From assembly GCA_035578905.1 (NCBI GenBank), contig JAQJVL010000001.1:3092001-3156000 (forward strand): a DNA stretch of 64,000 nt, given 5' to 3'. The DNA comes from Stictocephala bisonia. Taxonomy: Eukaryota > Arthropoda > Insecta > Hemiptera > Membracidae. A program made the position numbers and the translations under genes. Positions 11,050 through 23,834 of this stretch are shown piece after piece. The notes beneath the pieces are model-generated. The model had not been told where the DNA came from and did not search any database. It saw only the letters and a program-made list of their open reading frames with translations. Numbering within the stretch: position 1 is the stretch's first letter; each line of letters opens with the position of its first letter.

Positions 11050-13662
11050 TCGTTTAGGAGAGTCTACAAAACTCGTATGTGTATAGATTGAATGGGTCGT
11101 GTTGTGTGTACGGATTGATTGGTAGAGCACATAAAGGTTATGTGTATATTAGCTCGTTTGGGAGAGACAACAAGTTTCGTATGTGTATAGGTTGAATGGG
11201 TCGTGTTGTATGTACGGATTGATTGGTAGAGCTCATAAAGGTTATGTGTATATGTTGAATGGGTCGTGTTGTGTGTACGGATTGATTGGTAGAGCTCATA
11301 AAGGTTATGTGTATATTAGCTCGTTTGGGAGAGACAACAAGTTTCGTATGTGTATAGGTTGAATGGGTCGTGTTGTGTGTACGGATTGATTGGTAGAGCT
11401 CATAAAGGTTATGTGTATAGGTTGAATGGGTCGTGTTGTGTGTACTAATTGATTGGTAGAGCTCATAAAGGTTATTGTATATTAGCTCGTTTGGGAGAGA
11501 CAACCAGTTTCGTATGTGTATAGGTTGAATGGGTCGTGTTGTGTGTACTAATTGATTGGTAGAGCTCATAAAGGTTATGTGTATATTAGCTCGTTTGGGA
11601 GAGACAACAAGTTTCGTATATGTATAGGTTGAATGGGTCGTGTTGTGTGTACTAATTGATTGGTAGAGCTCATAAAGGTTATGTGTATATTAGCTCGTTT
11701 GGGAAAGACAACAAGTTTCGTATGTGTATAGGTTGAATGGGTCGTGTTGTGTGTACTAATTGATTGGTAGAGCTCATAAAGGTTATGTGTATATTAGCTC
11801 GTTTGGGAGAGACAACAAGTTTCGTATGTGTATAGGTTGAATGGGTCGTGTTGTGTGTACTAATTGATTGGTAGAGCTCATAAAGGTTATGTGTATATTA
11901 GCTCGTTTGGGAGAGACAACAAGTTTCGTATGTGTATAGGTTGAATGGGTCGTGTTGTGTGTACTAATTGATTGGTAGAGCTCATAAAGGTTATGTGTAT
12001 ATTAGCTCGTTTGGGAGAGACAACAAGTTTCGTATGTGTATAGGTTGAATGGGTCGTGTTGTGTGTACTAATTGATTGGTAGAGCTCATAAAGGTTATGT
12101 GTATATTAGCTCGTTTGGGAGAGACAACAAGTTTCGTATGTGTATAGGTTGAATGGGTCGTGTTGTGTGTACTAATTGATTGGTAGAGCTCATAAAGGTT
12201 ATTGTATATTAGCTCGTTTGGGAGAGACAACAAGTTTCGTATGTGTATAGGTTGAATGGGTCGTGTTGTGTGTACTAATTGATTGGTAGAGCTCATAAAG
12301 GTTATGTGTATATTAGCTCGTTTGGGAGAGACAACAAGTTTCGTATGTGTATAGGTTGAATGGGTCGTGTTGTGTGTACTAATTGATTGGTAGAGCTCAT
12401 AAAGGTTATGTGTATATTAGCTCGTTTGGGAGAGACAACAAGTTTCGTATGTGTATAGGTTGAATGGGTCGTGTTGTGTGTACTAATTGATTGGTAGAGC
12501 TCATAAAGGTTATTGTATATTAGCTCGTTTGGGAGAGACAACAAGTTTCGTATGTGTATAGGTTGAATGGGTCGTGTTGTGTGTACTAATTGATTGGTAG
12601 AGCTCATAAAGGTTATGTGTATATTAGCTCGTTTGGGAGAGACAACAAGTTTCGTATGTGTATAGGTTGAATGGGTCGTGTTGTGTGTACTAATTGATTG
12701 GTAGAGCTCATAAAGGTTATGTGTATATTAGCTCGTTTGGGAGAGACAACAAGTTTCGTATGTGTATAGGTTGAATGGGTCGTGTTGTGTGTACTAATTG
12801 ATTGGTAGAGCTCATACAGGTTATGTGTATATTAGCTCGTTTGGGAGAGACAACAAGTTTCGTATGTGTATTGGTTGAATGGGTCGTGTTGTGTGTACTA
12901 ATTGATTGGTAGAGCTCATAAAGGTTATGTGTATATTAGCTCGTTTGGGAGAGACAACAAGTTTCGTATGTGTATAGGTTGAATGGGTCGTGTTGTGTGT
13001 ACTAATAGATTGGTAGAGCTCATACAGGTTATGTGTATATTAGCTCGTTTGGGAGAGACAACAAGTTTCGTATGTGTATAGGTTGAATGGGTCGTGTTGT
13101 GTGTACTAATTGATTGGTAGAGCTCATAAAGGTTATTGTATATTAGCTCGTTTGGGAGAGACAACAAGTTTCGTATGTGTATAGGTTGAATGGGTCGTGT
13201 TGTGTGTACTAATTGATTGGTAGAGCTCATAAAGGTTATGTGTATATGTTGAATGGGTCGTGTTGTGTGTACTAATTGATTGGTAGAGCTCATAAAGGTT
13301 ATTGTATATTAGCTCGTTTGGGAGAGACAACAAGTTTCGTATGTGTATAGGTTGAATGGGTCGTGTTGTGTGTACTAATTGATTGGTAGAGCTCATAAAG
13401 GTTATGTGTATATGTTGAATGGGTCGTGTTGTGTGTACTAATTGATTGGTAGAGCTCATAAAGGTTATTGTATATTAGCTCGTTTGGGAGAGACAACAAG
13501 TTTCGTATGTGTATAGGTTGAATGGGTCGTGTTGTGTGTACTAATTGATTGGTAGAGCACATAAAGGTTATGTGTATATGTTGAATGGGTCGTGTTGTGT
13601 GTACTAATTGATTGGTAGAGCTCATAAAGGTTATTGTATATTAGCTCGTTTGGGAGAGACAA
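11050..13662. repeat. 104-bp satellite array
   Basis: About 25 units of 104 bp (some 103 bp), each containing TTAGCTCGTTTGGGAGAGAC, GGTTGAATGGGTCGTG and GATTGGTAGAGCTCATAAAG. A shorter variant of about 62 bp lacks the TTAGCTCG part. Near the right end, full and short units alternate as a 166-bp higher-order repeat, at least three times from 13133. Central units are nearly identical. The many minus-strand frames of 65-143 residues are satellite read-through: 104 is not a multiple of 3, so they drift through frames. Confidence 0.97.
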
Positions 13663-14420
13663 TGTAATTACACTCGAATGTGGTTATAACTGTTGTGGGA
13701 ACGACCCAAAGGTCATGTCTGTGGATAATTCATTTGAGAGAGGCAAAGAGAATCTGTTTTTTTACAAGATCATGTGTTATTAATGCATACTACGCGATTG
13801 TGATAAGCCAGAGGTAGAATCAAGTAAATCATCGTTAGAAACTCCTACAAGATGTTATGTGAATACAGCTTCACTCGGACAAAGCAACCATGTCGTTTAC
13901 GTCGGATAGGAATGTCCATAAAACGAGTACGTGCTTGGAGAGTCAATAAATGTTGAATAGCTCAATTGAAACTGATTCATAGGTTAAAATCTATCCGGTC
14001 AAATTACGACTGTTTTTTGACCGTATAAGCACTTAACTTTTACATTTTCAAGCACTGAATGTGTCGCGACAACGAATCGGTAATAAGGAGTAATTGATTA
14101 CCACAGCCTCACAGATGGGTTGCTATATACAGTTCAAAAATCGCCCCCTTACCCCCCTTTAAAAAGAGGTGAAAACTTATCAAACTCAGGAATAACTTGA
14201 ATAATTAATTTTATTGAGTATGATGAAAGTTTCACAACGATATTTCAATCCGTTTAGATTATACAGAGGTGTATCAGAACTTCAAATTATTTATTACCAT
14301 AAAAAGTACATGTAATTAAATACATAATGTACATGGGCTTAAGTCATACATGATAAACATACATTAATACTTATAATTAACAAATTCTGATACACTGTAG
14401 AAGGACTCCTTTTGCAATAT
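13663..14420. other. degenerate satellite edge and unique DNA
   Basis: To about 13960 there are words reminiscent of decayed 104-bp units (for example TTTGAGAGAGGCAA and TTGGAGAGTCAATAAATG). The rest is AT-rich with no gene seen. Confidence 0.35.
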
Positions 14421-15070
14421 GTTTTTTTTTTTTATTCACTCTCGATGAACTTTCTTAAGTGCTGTCTTTTAGTGGGGCTGGGAGAGTTGGACAACCTGGT
14501 GCCACTCATAAATAAATGTTTTTCGGAAAAATAAGTACGATGTTTTGGTATGTTAAAATAGTTTTTTTCTGTGGAGATTGAAGTTATCTAGCGGATGTTG
14601 ACCATTATTGAAGAGAGCGAGGTTTCTATAACAAATAACAAGTTTCTAAAATATAAATTGAGGGATGTGTTAAAATTCTGTATTTTTTAAACCAGTTTTT
14701 GCGAGAGTCTGTGTTTTTTTAATTTAAATATAATCCTAACAGCTTTCTTTTGCAGTCTAAAAAGCTGCATGGTTCTCCCAGTCTCAGAGCCTCATATAGC
14801 TGTCATTTTATATCCTTATATAGGATTCCATAAGTTATATGCGGATAAACAATCCCGTAGTAAGCTGTTAGAAGGTACTGACTTTTAAGATGATGTGATG
14901 TAACTCGTAGAGCTAACCAGCCTACACGGCTTATCTACGTGACTATCAAACCGAAGATTGCTGTCAATAACCAAACCAAGATATTTAACAGTATCCACAG
15001 ATCCTACTTATTTTCCACTCTGTACATGTCTCATACATAGAAGACACAAATTTTACTTTTACACCCAAAA
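14421..15070 (-). pseudogene. LINE reverse transcriptase C-terminal remnant
   Basis: On the minus strand, about 15010-14930 reads VDTVKYLGLVIDSNLRFDSH. This matches the post-catalytic segment of non-LTR retrotransposon reverse transcriptases (the vKyLGl-iD-nL-w--H motif). Downstream are further LINE C-terminal-like pieces (YYGIVYPHITYGI, then INTSLNLY-like), broken by stops and frame changes. No catalytic YADD part is present, so this is a truncated dead copy. It is distinct from the larger LINE at 57-64 kb. Confidence 0.6.
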
Positions 15071-15974
15071 ACACAAGAATACACAAGGAATATATTAATT
15101 TCATTTGTATTTTTCTAGTGTAATTAGTTTCTTTACAGTGATGTTTCAAACTCGAGTGTTTATAGTTTTTTCTTCGACAGTAGGTATAACTTAGAGACCA
15201 ACGGCCAACCTAATCGACATTCTTCATATAAAGGCAAACATTTGTTATTTTCTCTTGTGGTTCTTTTACCGTCATCAATCTTTATATTTCGGATATATAT
15301 TATTTACCATTTTAAAATTGTTATTTACTATAATTCTTCTTGAAATTGTAATTTTGAAATTATTTCCTCTGGGTTCCTGATAAAGGTTACTTTGATTTTC
15401 ATTTCTTGTATTGATTATTTAAAAATATGATTTTTCTTTGAGTAATTACTTTTAAATTGATTCCCTTAAGAGTTAAATTCGATCAAGTTTTTTTGTAAAA
15501 TTATTAGTATAATTTTATTTTTGTCTCTTAAATTGAATTTATGTGGAGTCTCTGTGACAATTTCGAAACACGTTGTGCAAAATTATATAGATTAAGGGAT
15601 TAATTTAAGAATAAAACACGACAAATATCGGAATATTCTGATGGTTAGAATATTCTGTAGCCATCAGAATACAGTCCGAAAATACATAACTAAATTGTAA
15701 TGTGATATGTGCCTTTATCACAGTTTACACTTTGCAGGGGAAATTAGGAATGAAGGTGCATATAGGTTTGTAAATAATAACAAATATTTATAAATTTATA
15801 TTTTCTCAGGCATCAAAAACACTATTTTGTTAGCATAAGTAGCAGTAATATGTATTATGTTCATTAAAGTACTTACATCATATGGTCTGGTTTTGGCAGG
15901 CGGGGACCACTGTGTATTTATCAACCTGCTCACTAAAATCCATACGATATTTACTTAGTTTGTAGAGCCTTTAG
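15071..15974. other. AT-rich DNA with one short hairpin
   Basis: No gene seen. At 15634-15675 an imperfect hairpin (TATTCTGATGG.../...CCATCAGAATA) is present. Confidence 0.4.
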
Positions 15975-16556
15975 TTAAGGGTGTTCGATCGAAAACTATT
16001 TTAGAAAATTTTTTGAATAAAATTGTTAGTATCCATATAAGTAATAAATGTGTTAGGGGGAAAACTCTTAAAAATTTATTTATGGAAATTTGGCTGCCCA
16101 AAGTTACTAATTTGACATTTTTGGTGCATAACTCATGAAAAACCGTGTGATCGATTTTATTAACATTTTGAGAATAGGCTTATAGTAAACAAAAGGTACT
16201 AACTAACCTAGTATATAGTAAATCTAAAAAAAAACATGTTTTTTTAAGTGTTACCAATTATTTTTTCTTTAAATGATAGTTGTTCAAATTTTGAGTTGAA
16301 ATTTGTACAATCATCTTTGGCTAAAAAGTAGATTATTATATATATAAAATTCATTGCTAGAGTTTACTACAAATGTCCATATGTCCATATGTCCAATTTG
16401 CGGGGCGAGGGCTATTAGGGGGCTATGGAGGGGAGGGGAATACATTGGTTGTTCGTTAGTGAGTCAGGATCTTTACTACTCTTAGCGGCAATTGCGATAA
16501 AAACTAGAACTAAATTCACTAGAGTGCTAAACTGGGCGCCCGGACGAACACCCTTA
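15975..16556. mobile_element. TTAA-flanked TIR element (piggyBac-type MITE candidate)
   Basis: Begins TTAAGGGTGTTCGATCG and ends CGGACGAACACCCTTAA, giving an inverted repeat of about 11 bp with TTAA at both ends. It is 582 bp long with no coding capacity. The internal segment 16370-16396 has three short direct repeats of ATATGTCC. TTAA target duplication is typical of piggyBac elements; membership is inferred. Confidence 0.6.
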
Positions 16557-17865
16557 AAGAAAAATAAAACGAATTCCTAATCAATTAAGTTTTAAAACCA
16601 AAGTCGAGAAATTTAAAGAAGCATGTGGCTCAATAGACTTGAGGCTGGTCGTTGTTATTGTAAATATAAAAGGGAGTGCTAATGGAAATAATACGATTAC
16701 AAAAATAAAACACAACATTACACATTGACTCTGATAACAACATTTCAATTGATGATATCAGACTTTAAAACAGTGTAAGAACACAAATAATGCATTTAAT
16801 AAATTCACAGAGGATATTAAAACTCGTTCAATTTTGTAAAAGCACTAACTTCCCCAAACAATGTTAGTTTTGTGTCCCAATACATATTTAAATAGATATA
16901 AATCTTTTACACTTAGATATCAGTAGTTTTTTGTAGTTTTTGTTTATTCTTAGGCTATCTAAATTCATAAGAATAAATTGAATAAATTAATGAATAAATT
17001 TCCTACAAATTACTTAAGGTGTAACTAAAATAGAAAAGGAGAGGTAAAGGAATTAATTTTTTTGAATTTATATAAATGCTAACATTGTGGCAGTTAAATG
17101 AACCTTGTTATTACTGCCAAAACTCTCTAAAAACATCCATATTATAGAAACTAACAAATATTTATGTCCAGGGAAATAATCTTGCCGGGATCACAGCCTA
17201 TGCGCAAGCTCAAGTTTGAAAACCCAAAACAGTTAGCCCACGAATAAATAATATAAAAGGAAACATATGATTGAAAGACCAACAATATACTAAAATTAGA
17301 AGAAGGATATTGTGGATTTCATAATTATTAAGTGGAAGGGAAATAAAAAGTGCCAATTAATTTAAAAATGCCAACAGAGGACAGAAGAAAAATTGCAACA
17401 ATGTTCTCTTTACACATTGTTAGGCTACTTGTCATCCCATTTGCATAGTGTTTTTATAATTTATAGCAAAAAATGCGGTTACGTAAACACTGTGTTACCG
17501 TAATGAATAGCGTAATATTTCAGTGAGTTCAGAAATTTCTAAAATATTATGACACTCATATGGACTGTCTGTTCATGAGTAATGTTTTATGTTTATCTCA
17601 AATGAGCAGTTCTCATTTTGCTTTAGATATTTGAGTTAAAAATAATCTCTTCATATGTAGTTATTGGAAATATAAAACTAGAAAAAGTAATGAAAACTGA
17701 ACAAGTGGAGAAATTCTATCAAAACTTTATTCAAAACATGTTATAAATATGGTCATAAATAATTTGCGCCCTTATAAACAAATAAAGAGCAAAACAAAAT
17801 AAAATGGACGTTGAAGCAATTGCTAATATTGAAGTAAAATACTATGTACCAACATTATATCAACA
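16557..17865. other. AT-rich DNA, no gene seen
   Basis: Dense stops on both strands and no array. Confidence 0.45.
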
Positions 17866-17938
17866 CCAGTGTACATGTATGGGTAGGTGGGTGAGTCAAT
17901 GCCAATTTACGTGTATGGGTGGGCGGGTGAGTCAATGG
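17866..17938 (-). repeat. fragment of dispersed minisatellite
   Basis: Two units in reverse orientation (GTACATGTATGGGTAGGTGG, then ACGTGTATGGGTGGGCGGG). Confidence 0.8.
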
Positions 17939-18179
17939 AATAATAAGTGGCCCTTCAAAAGAACACCATAGACTGTTATGCACATAAACGTGACTAAACA
18001 GGGACATGGATAGTAATAATACTCTTTTTTATTGGGTCAGCCATAGTACATTGTATTGCAATAGTCATAGTAAATTAAATAGTCTAAAATTTTCCATTCA
18101 TTCATTCCATCAAAGTCACTTTCAATCATAAATAGGATACCGCTTAAAAAGAAGATCTACCACCTTCATTCAATACCAC

Positions 18180-18318
18180 TCACTGTACGTGTATGGGTTG
18201 GTGGGTGGGTCAACAGCACTGTAGTGAATGGATGGGCGGGTGGGTCAACAGCACTGTAGAAGAATAGATGGGCCCATCAAAATATCATCCCAGACTGCGG
18301 GTGGGTCAGTACCACCGC
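18180..18318 (-). repeat. fragment of dispersed minisatellite
   Basis: Three to four units in reverse orientation, containing GTACGTGTATGGGTTGGTGG and repeated GTGGGTCAACAGCACTGTAG. The next 360 bp carries frames on both strands that I do not recognise. Confidence 0.8.
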
Positions 18319-19215
18319 AAGTTTGTTGGGGGAGGTACTTGATTTAAGATAAAGCTTATTTAAGAAATCAGGAAGTTTTTGTCTTGAATTAATTGTCAGG
18401 TAGTAATTCTCTACAATGTCTCGGCGGCAAACAAATAAAAAGCACATCTCCAGCTCACAGTTGAAGGAAGTAATTGAGAAAATTATCAACGTTGAAAGGA
18501 ATACACAAAATGAATACAAATAAAATATGAAGCTGTATTTAAATGACTCTGAAATGACTGAACCTGAAGAAGTATCACACTTTCCTGATAGAAAATAAAA
18601 CAAAAGAAAAAGAATCCAATAAGGAAAATGACTCCTCCGTCCAAAAATAGAACAATGATTAAATGTGAGGCTACAAATCAAATATAAAATAACTTATTCC
18701 AATAATAAGTTAATATAACACATTAAATATTTGGAAAAATCTCACGTAAGGTTGTATATTCCTTTCCCTATAATGTACAAAATATGACCTTAAATCATAA
18801 AATACAAAAGAGGCTTGTATTGATGAAAAATCGTAACACTGCTCAACTACTGTAAAAAGGAATCTGCTTTTGCAAAAGAAAACAATATAGTACAACAAGT
18901 TTACAGTCAAGTCCAATACTAAACTTGATCAAGGTGATAAATATGAAGTATTGAACTTGAGATCCATTTCACTGCTGTCAATATTTTATACGTACTAAAA
19001 TATAGCTTTCTCTATACTTTCTCTTTACCAGATTAATAGAGAATCTAAAGTGGAATGAACTTCTTACTGTACATATAGACAGCATGGGTTTGTAGATGGA
19101 TGATCAACAACCACCACAATTATCTGATTTAAATTAAGCCTAACTTAGAATTAGAAATGAAGATAATTTTGGGAGTATTTTTCCTTGTCTTAATACATTA
19201 TTTAATTTTTTATTT
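18319..19215. other. no recognisable gene
   Basis: A minus-strand frame of 134 codons (18277-18681) is rich in F, L, S and Y. It resembles translated AT-rich DNA and starts inside a minisatellite. The plus strand has a short polar frame from about 18418. Neither shows a family signature. Confidence 0.3.
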
Positions 19216-19425
19216 GGAGAGGGGATTAGCTAAGGGGCTAATGCGATGGATTGCCACGCAACTGGTCCAGGTTCGACTCCCGATAAGACCATTAACAGTT
19301 TTTGCCCTGCCGCTTCCGAGGTTCGGAAGTCACGATAAGCCGTTGGTCCCCAGGTTAAGTGCTAGAGAGTTCTTAGCCCTAACTTTGCCTGGTAAAATAA
19401 GACGATCTTTCACTTTTTTTATACC
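19216..19425 (+). mobile_element. tRNA-derived SINE, copy 2
   Basis: Head with TTAGCTAAGGGGC (A-box-like) and GGTTCGACTCC (B box), body with AAGCCGTTGGTCCCCAGG, ending near a T7 run at 19415 that could act as a Pol III terminator. It is homologous to the minus-strand copy at 10750-10975. Confidence 0.75.
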
Positions 19426-19666
19426 CTGAAAGACGTATTCTATACTTGCACCTAACACAAAAGGCTGCATATTAACTGAAGTAAGAACGTCTCCAACTTA
19501 TTTACCTAGATCATAGACTGTCTCTTTTTATCTGAAGATAAAAACGTAAACATGAGCAAAGTTTTCTAAAAACCTGCCAGAGTCTATAAAGAAAACAAAT
19601 CACACAAATACAAAGAGAAAGCTGACATACTGCTGACAATAATCACGACAAATTATTGTACAATTG

Positions 19667-19765
19667 ACCTTCCTACCCACCCATACACGTACAGTGGTGA
19701 TGACCCTCCCCCCACTCATACTCGTTCAGTGGTGATGTGTGAGTGTGTGTGGGTACAATGTCATT
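19667..19765 (+). repeat. fragment of dispersed minisatellite
   Basis: Two to three units (CCCACCCATACACGTACAG, then GTGGTGATGACCC), followed by a short (GT)n run. Confidence 0.8.
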
Positions 19766-21198
19766 CATCCTACACCTATACAGGAATTTATGAAAAATAT
19801 TAAGGAGTACACCGGAGAGTTGGTTTCTAGTTCTTAAACAACTGACGTAATTGTTTTGTAAAGTATTTGAAAGGAAAGTTCAATTTTAAATGTATATAGA
19901 TTTAAATAGCTGAATCAATTAAAACACTATTAAAAAACTCCTTAAGTGGCTTTGAAAACAAGAAAATGTTAGTGTTAGCTGTTTACATATTAAATAGGAC
20001 GTTTACATATAAAGCAATGACATTGTGGTGTGATATAATATTTATAATCAATAATTTATTACTAAGCTAATTTCGTAAGTAATTACTCGTATAGTCTCAA
20101 TTACCTTTATTTCAAGTCCAATGTTACGTTTAAATAAATACACATTTGTTGATTTATTTGTTATAAACAAGTAATAAATCAATCTTTAACTGTTTTACTA
20201 TTTAACTTTTATCGATTGTAAAAGTGTTTTATCACTATTCTTTTCATGTTGTTTATTGTAGAAAATATATTATGTATTTTACTCACAAACTAATTTTGAT
20301 TTCAAGATTAGTATTCTAATTATTTTATTATTTATTTTCTAGTTACGCGTAAAGTTATACGAAAATCACTACACTAACTTCTCTTTTGACATTTTATTTG
20401 CAATGCAACAACTATTGATTGTATTTTACGAAATTTCCTCTAAGACAAACAATTTGAGAATTGGGTACATTTTAAATGTCGAAAAACCAAATAATTGTAT
20501 AAGTAACGTTATTTCATTTATAGGTTTTCATAGTTATGACGATTGTTTTGACATTAAACTAAATTCAGTTAGTTCGCAGTTATCTATCAAAATAATTTGT
20601 CCGAAAAATAACTATTTAGGACAGAAAGTGAGTAGAAGACATAGGGGTTACAAATTATCTCTGACCCTAAGATATGAGTCGGCTGTTTAAATCAAGGCCT
20701 GTAATTTCATTCATTAGGAACCACTGAGAATAAATTTTGCTTCGCTATGAAATAAAAATAAAAAAATTATGATTTAGCTTGGCATTAGCTTTGGCTGATG
20801 ATGTAAAAACATATTCATGGTTCTTTATAAAAATATTTACAATTTTTAAATATAACATGCTTTATATTTAAAAATTAATGGTTTAATTACAACCATTAAT
20901 TTTCAAACAAAACTATTTAATTAATTCTACTTATTCTTCTTGATTTGTTTCTGAATTTTCTTTGGATAGTGCCAAAAAGCAAGCAAGAAAACATTTCCAA
21001 ATGATGTGTCACCAATCATGGTTGTTTTGATGGCCTTGCTCAAAACAGTTCTAATGATGAATTTTGGAATACCACGTACACCCGACATTGTATTCAAATA
21101 ACCAGATGTTATTGTTGCGATCGCTACCTTAAACTCTCTCATACAACAAAATAATGTATAAGTTTCTTGATTAGCATGTTACGTGTTGGTATATATCA
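19766..21198. other. AT-rich DNA, two unrecognised short frames
   Basis: Frames of 95 codons (20403-20690, plus) and 71 codons (20927-21142, minus) lack domain signatures, and I do not call them genes. The rest is AT-rich non-coding DNA. Confidence 0.3.
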
Positions 21199-21261
21199 TA
21201 TAAATTAACATGTACGTCTCACAACACTATAATAACTAGATGTTGAGTCAAATATTTATAT

Positions 21262-21301
21262 GGTGATCGATTTCGTCCATCTATGTGGACATCTTCGGAC
21301 C
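21262..21301 (-). ncRNA. degenerate hammerhead-like motif, left arm
   Basis: Mirror copy of the right-arm motif: GGT, CCGAAGA in place of CUGANGA, stem II GTCCA/TGGAC, GAAA, TCGATC, ACC. The U4 to C change in the core predicts loss or strong reduction of activity. Confidence 0.45.
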
Positions 21302-21323
21302 GACTCACCACCAGTGGAGAGTC

Positions 21324-21363
21324 GGTCCGAAGATGTCCACATAGATGGACGAAATCGATCACC
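21324..21363 (+). ncRNA. degenerate hammerhead-like motif, right arm
   Basis: GGT 21324-21326, CCGAAGA 21327-21333, stem II GTCCA 21335-21339 with TGGAC 21346-21350, GAAA 21351-21354, ATC then ACC 21361-21363 pairing with GGT. Only the second core base departs from the hammerhead consensus. Confidence 0.45.
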
Positions 21364-21917
21364 ATATAAATATTTGACTCAACATCTAGTTATTATAGTG
21401 TTGTGAGACGTACATGTTAATTTATATAAAATAATGTAGTAAAAACTTCCTTCAAATCAAAGAGATAATGGAATTAATGTCGAGATTTAAATAAATTACG
21501 TAGAGAAAACCTTTTTTAATAACTGATCCTTGTACACACCGCAAGACGTTCAGTGTAGAACTCTCCAAAAACAACATGCCTCCTTTTAACCGGATTTTCC
21601 GCCTTTTATTGAAATACTTGAATAGGGTGGGCTACAAAACTCTAAATCCTGTCAAAAAATTGCTAAAAAATAATCTAAAACCTCAGAAAACAGTTGTGAC
21701 ATTTTTCTGAGGTTTTATTATAATGTATTACGTAACCATCACTTGTAGTTTTATCGGAACTCCTAACGGCTTTTAAAAATATTACATATTTATGCTTTGA
21801 TAATTTTGAAACTTTTAACCCTGTTATTAAATAAACAGTGCTTTTAAGAAAGTAAATCCGTCTGATATTGTAGGACTATTAAGTATAAAATTAATTATTA
21901 CAGTATAATTACACTGT

Positions 21918-22125
21918 ATTGAGTATGGGTTTGTATGGGTGTTACAGTAGTATTGACCCACCCACCCATACATGTACAGTAGTATCGACCCACCTACTCA
22001 CCCATTCAAGTACAGTCGTATTGACCCACCCACCAGCTCATAAAAATACAGTGATATTAACCCACCCACCCATCCATACAAGTACAGAGATATTGAGTGT
22101 ACTTGTATGAGTACTGTTATATCTC
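21918..22125 (+). repeat. minisatellite block
   Basis: About six units of the dispersed family, here with ATTGACCCACCCACC in place of the GATGACCC variant. The small plus-strand frame over it is read-through. Confidence 0.85.
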
Positions 22126-23834
22126 TGTACTTATAAAAAAACCAACACATTTTTGTTAACACGACTTAGGTAAACAAAGAATGTGTTAACTTTTGTAGCT
22201 TTTGAAAAATAATGATCTGCTTAGTTCTGGTAAGGAATATGACACCAAACCTGTGAAATTTCTTAGGCGAAAATAAGGGTAAGTTTGATATGTCGAAACC
22301 ATATCAGATAAAACATTGACAAGCTTTATTGTCAGAAGGGTCTTGTCAGAGTCGACAAAGATATACCACATCCGATATTCACTTCTTTCGTGAAGACTGA
22401 GTCGGTTGGGCAGTTGAGACTTTCCCTGAGGTCACGTCAAGACGTTGAATGGTTAAGTTGATCCATTTTGCATTTTAGGTACATTTTGTAGGATGTAGAC
22501 CATTCACTGTATCTTATAAAAAAAACATTGCATTCCGGTTAAATCATCATTCGAATTGAGATTTGTGGAGTTTGTCAGAAATAAAACTTTATCTACTGAG
22601 ATGGCAAACAGAGCTGGGAAGTACAAAGCTCCTTTTAGGAAAAGATTTCGCATATGCAGCTGAACCAGAGGAGCTGGTAAAAGTTGATATGAATGTGTAA
22701 CTTAAGATCTGGTAAACTAACTAATTGCTCAACGTATATTCCAGTAAAGTTTATAAAACAGTTTTATACAAATACTAGACGATAGTGCTTGCTTCGCTAC
22801 GGGGTTGGTTTCTAGCTTGCCTATCCTTCTCTCCGTGGTTTATGAAAAAAGAAAACGTTCATGGGATATTTGTACCTCTAAGGAATAGAATTCCGAGAAA
22901 TCCTTTCTTATTGTGTCTCTATTATACAAAAGTTAACTCCAAATTTCATCAAAATCTGTTTAGTGGTTCCGAAGATTTCGTCATAAGTGAGTGTATCGTT
23001 TTTGGACTTTATATGTTAAGAATTTAGTTTGACTAAGGAGTCTTAGAATAATGAACAAATTATTTTAATCACTCATGAACATAAAAGGATCTTTTGATAT
23101 TACTAGACTTTACTGGGCATTGTTGACTGGAATCTATAGAATGGAAATAACCATTAACACGTACATTAGCAATATAATTTTAATAGAAAAATCAAGAGTG
23201 TCATTATGTGGTCTAAGAGAAAATGGCAAAACAAATACATCAACCACTATTGGTGTTTTGTCATCGAGTCTGTGGATCAGATCAGGGACACTGTTTTCAT
23301 GTAAAGAAGTTTGTCGAATTCCTTTAGGTCTCTCCCAGGTTAGGTTAGGTTAAACATGTTATGTTTGGTTGGGTTGGATTAGGTTATGTTGCGTTAGGTT
23401 AGTTTAGACTAATCCTCTTTCTAGAAAAATGCGAGATATTGGTTTGTACTAGCATTCAGCTCAATTTGCTCTTTCAATGTTAAAAACATATCTCTATACA
23501 TAAGCTTGTTTGTTAAAGAATATAATTAATATTTAATTGAATTACAATGAGTGTTCAATACTTCCTAAAACATATTTGTTTACTTTCCATTAATATATTT
23601 ATATAGAAATAGTTAAAGTTTAGGGGAATGAATAAAGGAATTAGACTGGAAAGGCTCATTAAGTAACACATTTAAAATCATTATTACACCATTAACGCGA
23701 CGAAAAAGATGGAATTACAGAGTAAATACTACCACTAAACCGAATTTATGATAGTTCAAGTAGGCTTACTCATTATAAGGTTATTTGATAAGCGAATCAT
23801 ATAATTTTGTATCGTGTTGGTTTAGTAAAAAATA
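22126..23834. other. no gene; dispersed repeat fragment and telomere-like tract
   Basis: At about 22765-23030 there is a segment with ATTTCATCAAAATCTGTTTA and GGTTCCGAAGATTTCGTC. This resembles a repeat word common in insect mobile elements (low confidence). At 23334-23408 GGTTA pentamers recur, imperfectly. The remainder is AT-rich. Confidence 0.35.
23334..23408. repeat. degenerate TTAGG/AGGTT tract
   Basis: Starts with AGGTTAGGTTAGGTTA and decays into GGTTGGGTTGGATTAGG. TTAGG is the canonical arthropod telomere repeat, so this is an interstitial telomere-like tract or a simple repeat of the same sequence. Confidence 0.6.

Larger units (their letters stand above)
21199..21426. mobile_element. 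near-perfect inverted repeat with hammerhead-like cores, copy 2
   Basis: Arms 21199-21305 and 21320-21426 appear to be perfect reverse complements around a loop of about 14 bp. The layout matches the 9661-9966 element: outer GTGTTGTGAGACGTACATG, then an AT-rich tract, then the ribozyme-like core close to the loop. The perfect arm identity implies recent formation or ongoing arm conversion. Confidence 0.7.

Noticed and set aside
11138..13662. Series of 65-143-codon minus-strand ORFs with similar peptides
   Set aside because: They are read-through of the 104-bp satellite. Similar peptides arise from the repeat and the frame shifts every unit.
18277..18681. 134-codon minus-strand ORF
   Set aside because: Its composition matches translated AT-rich DNA, part of it overlaps minisatellite, and no domain is recognisable.
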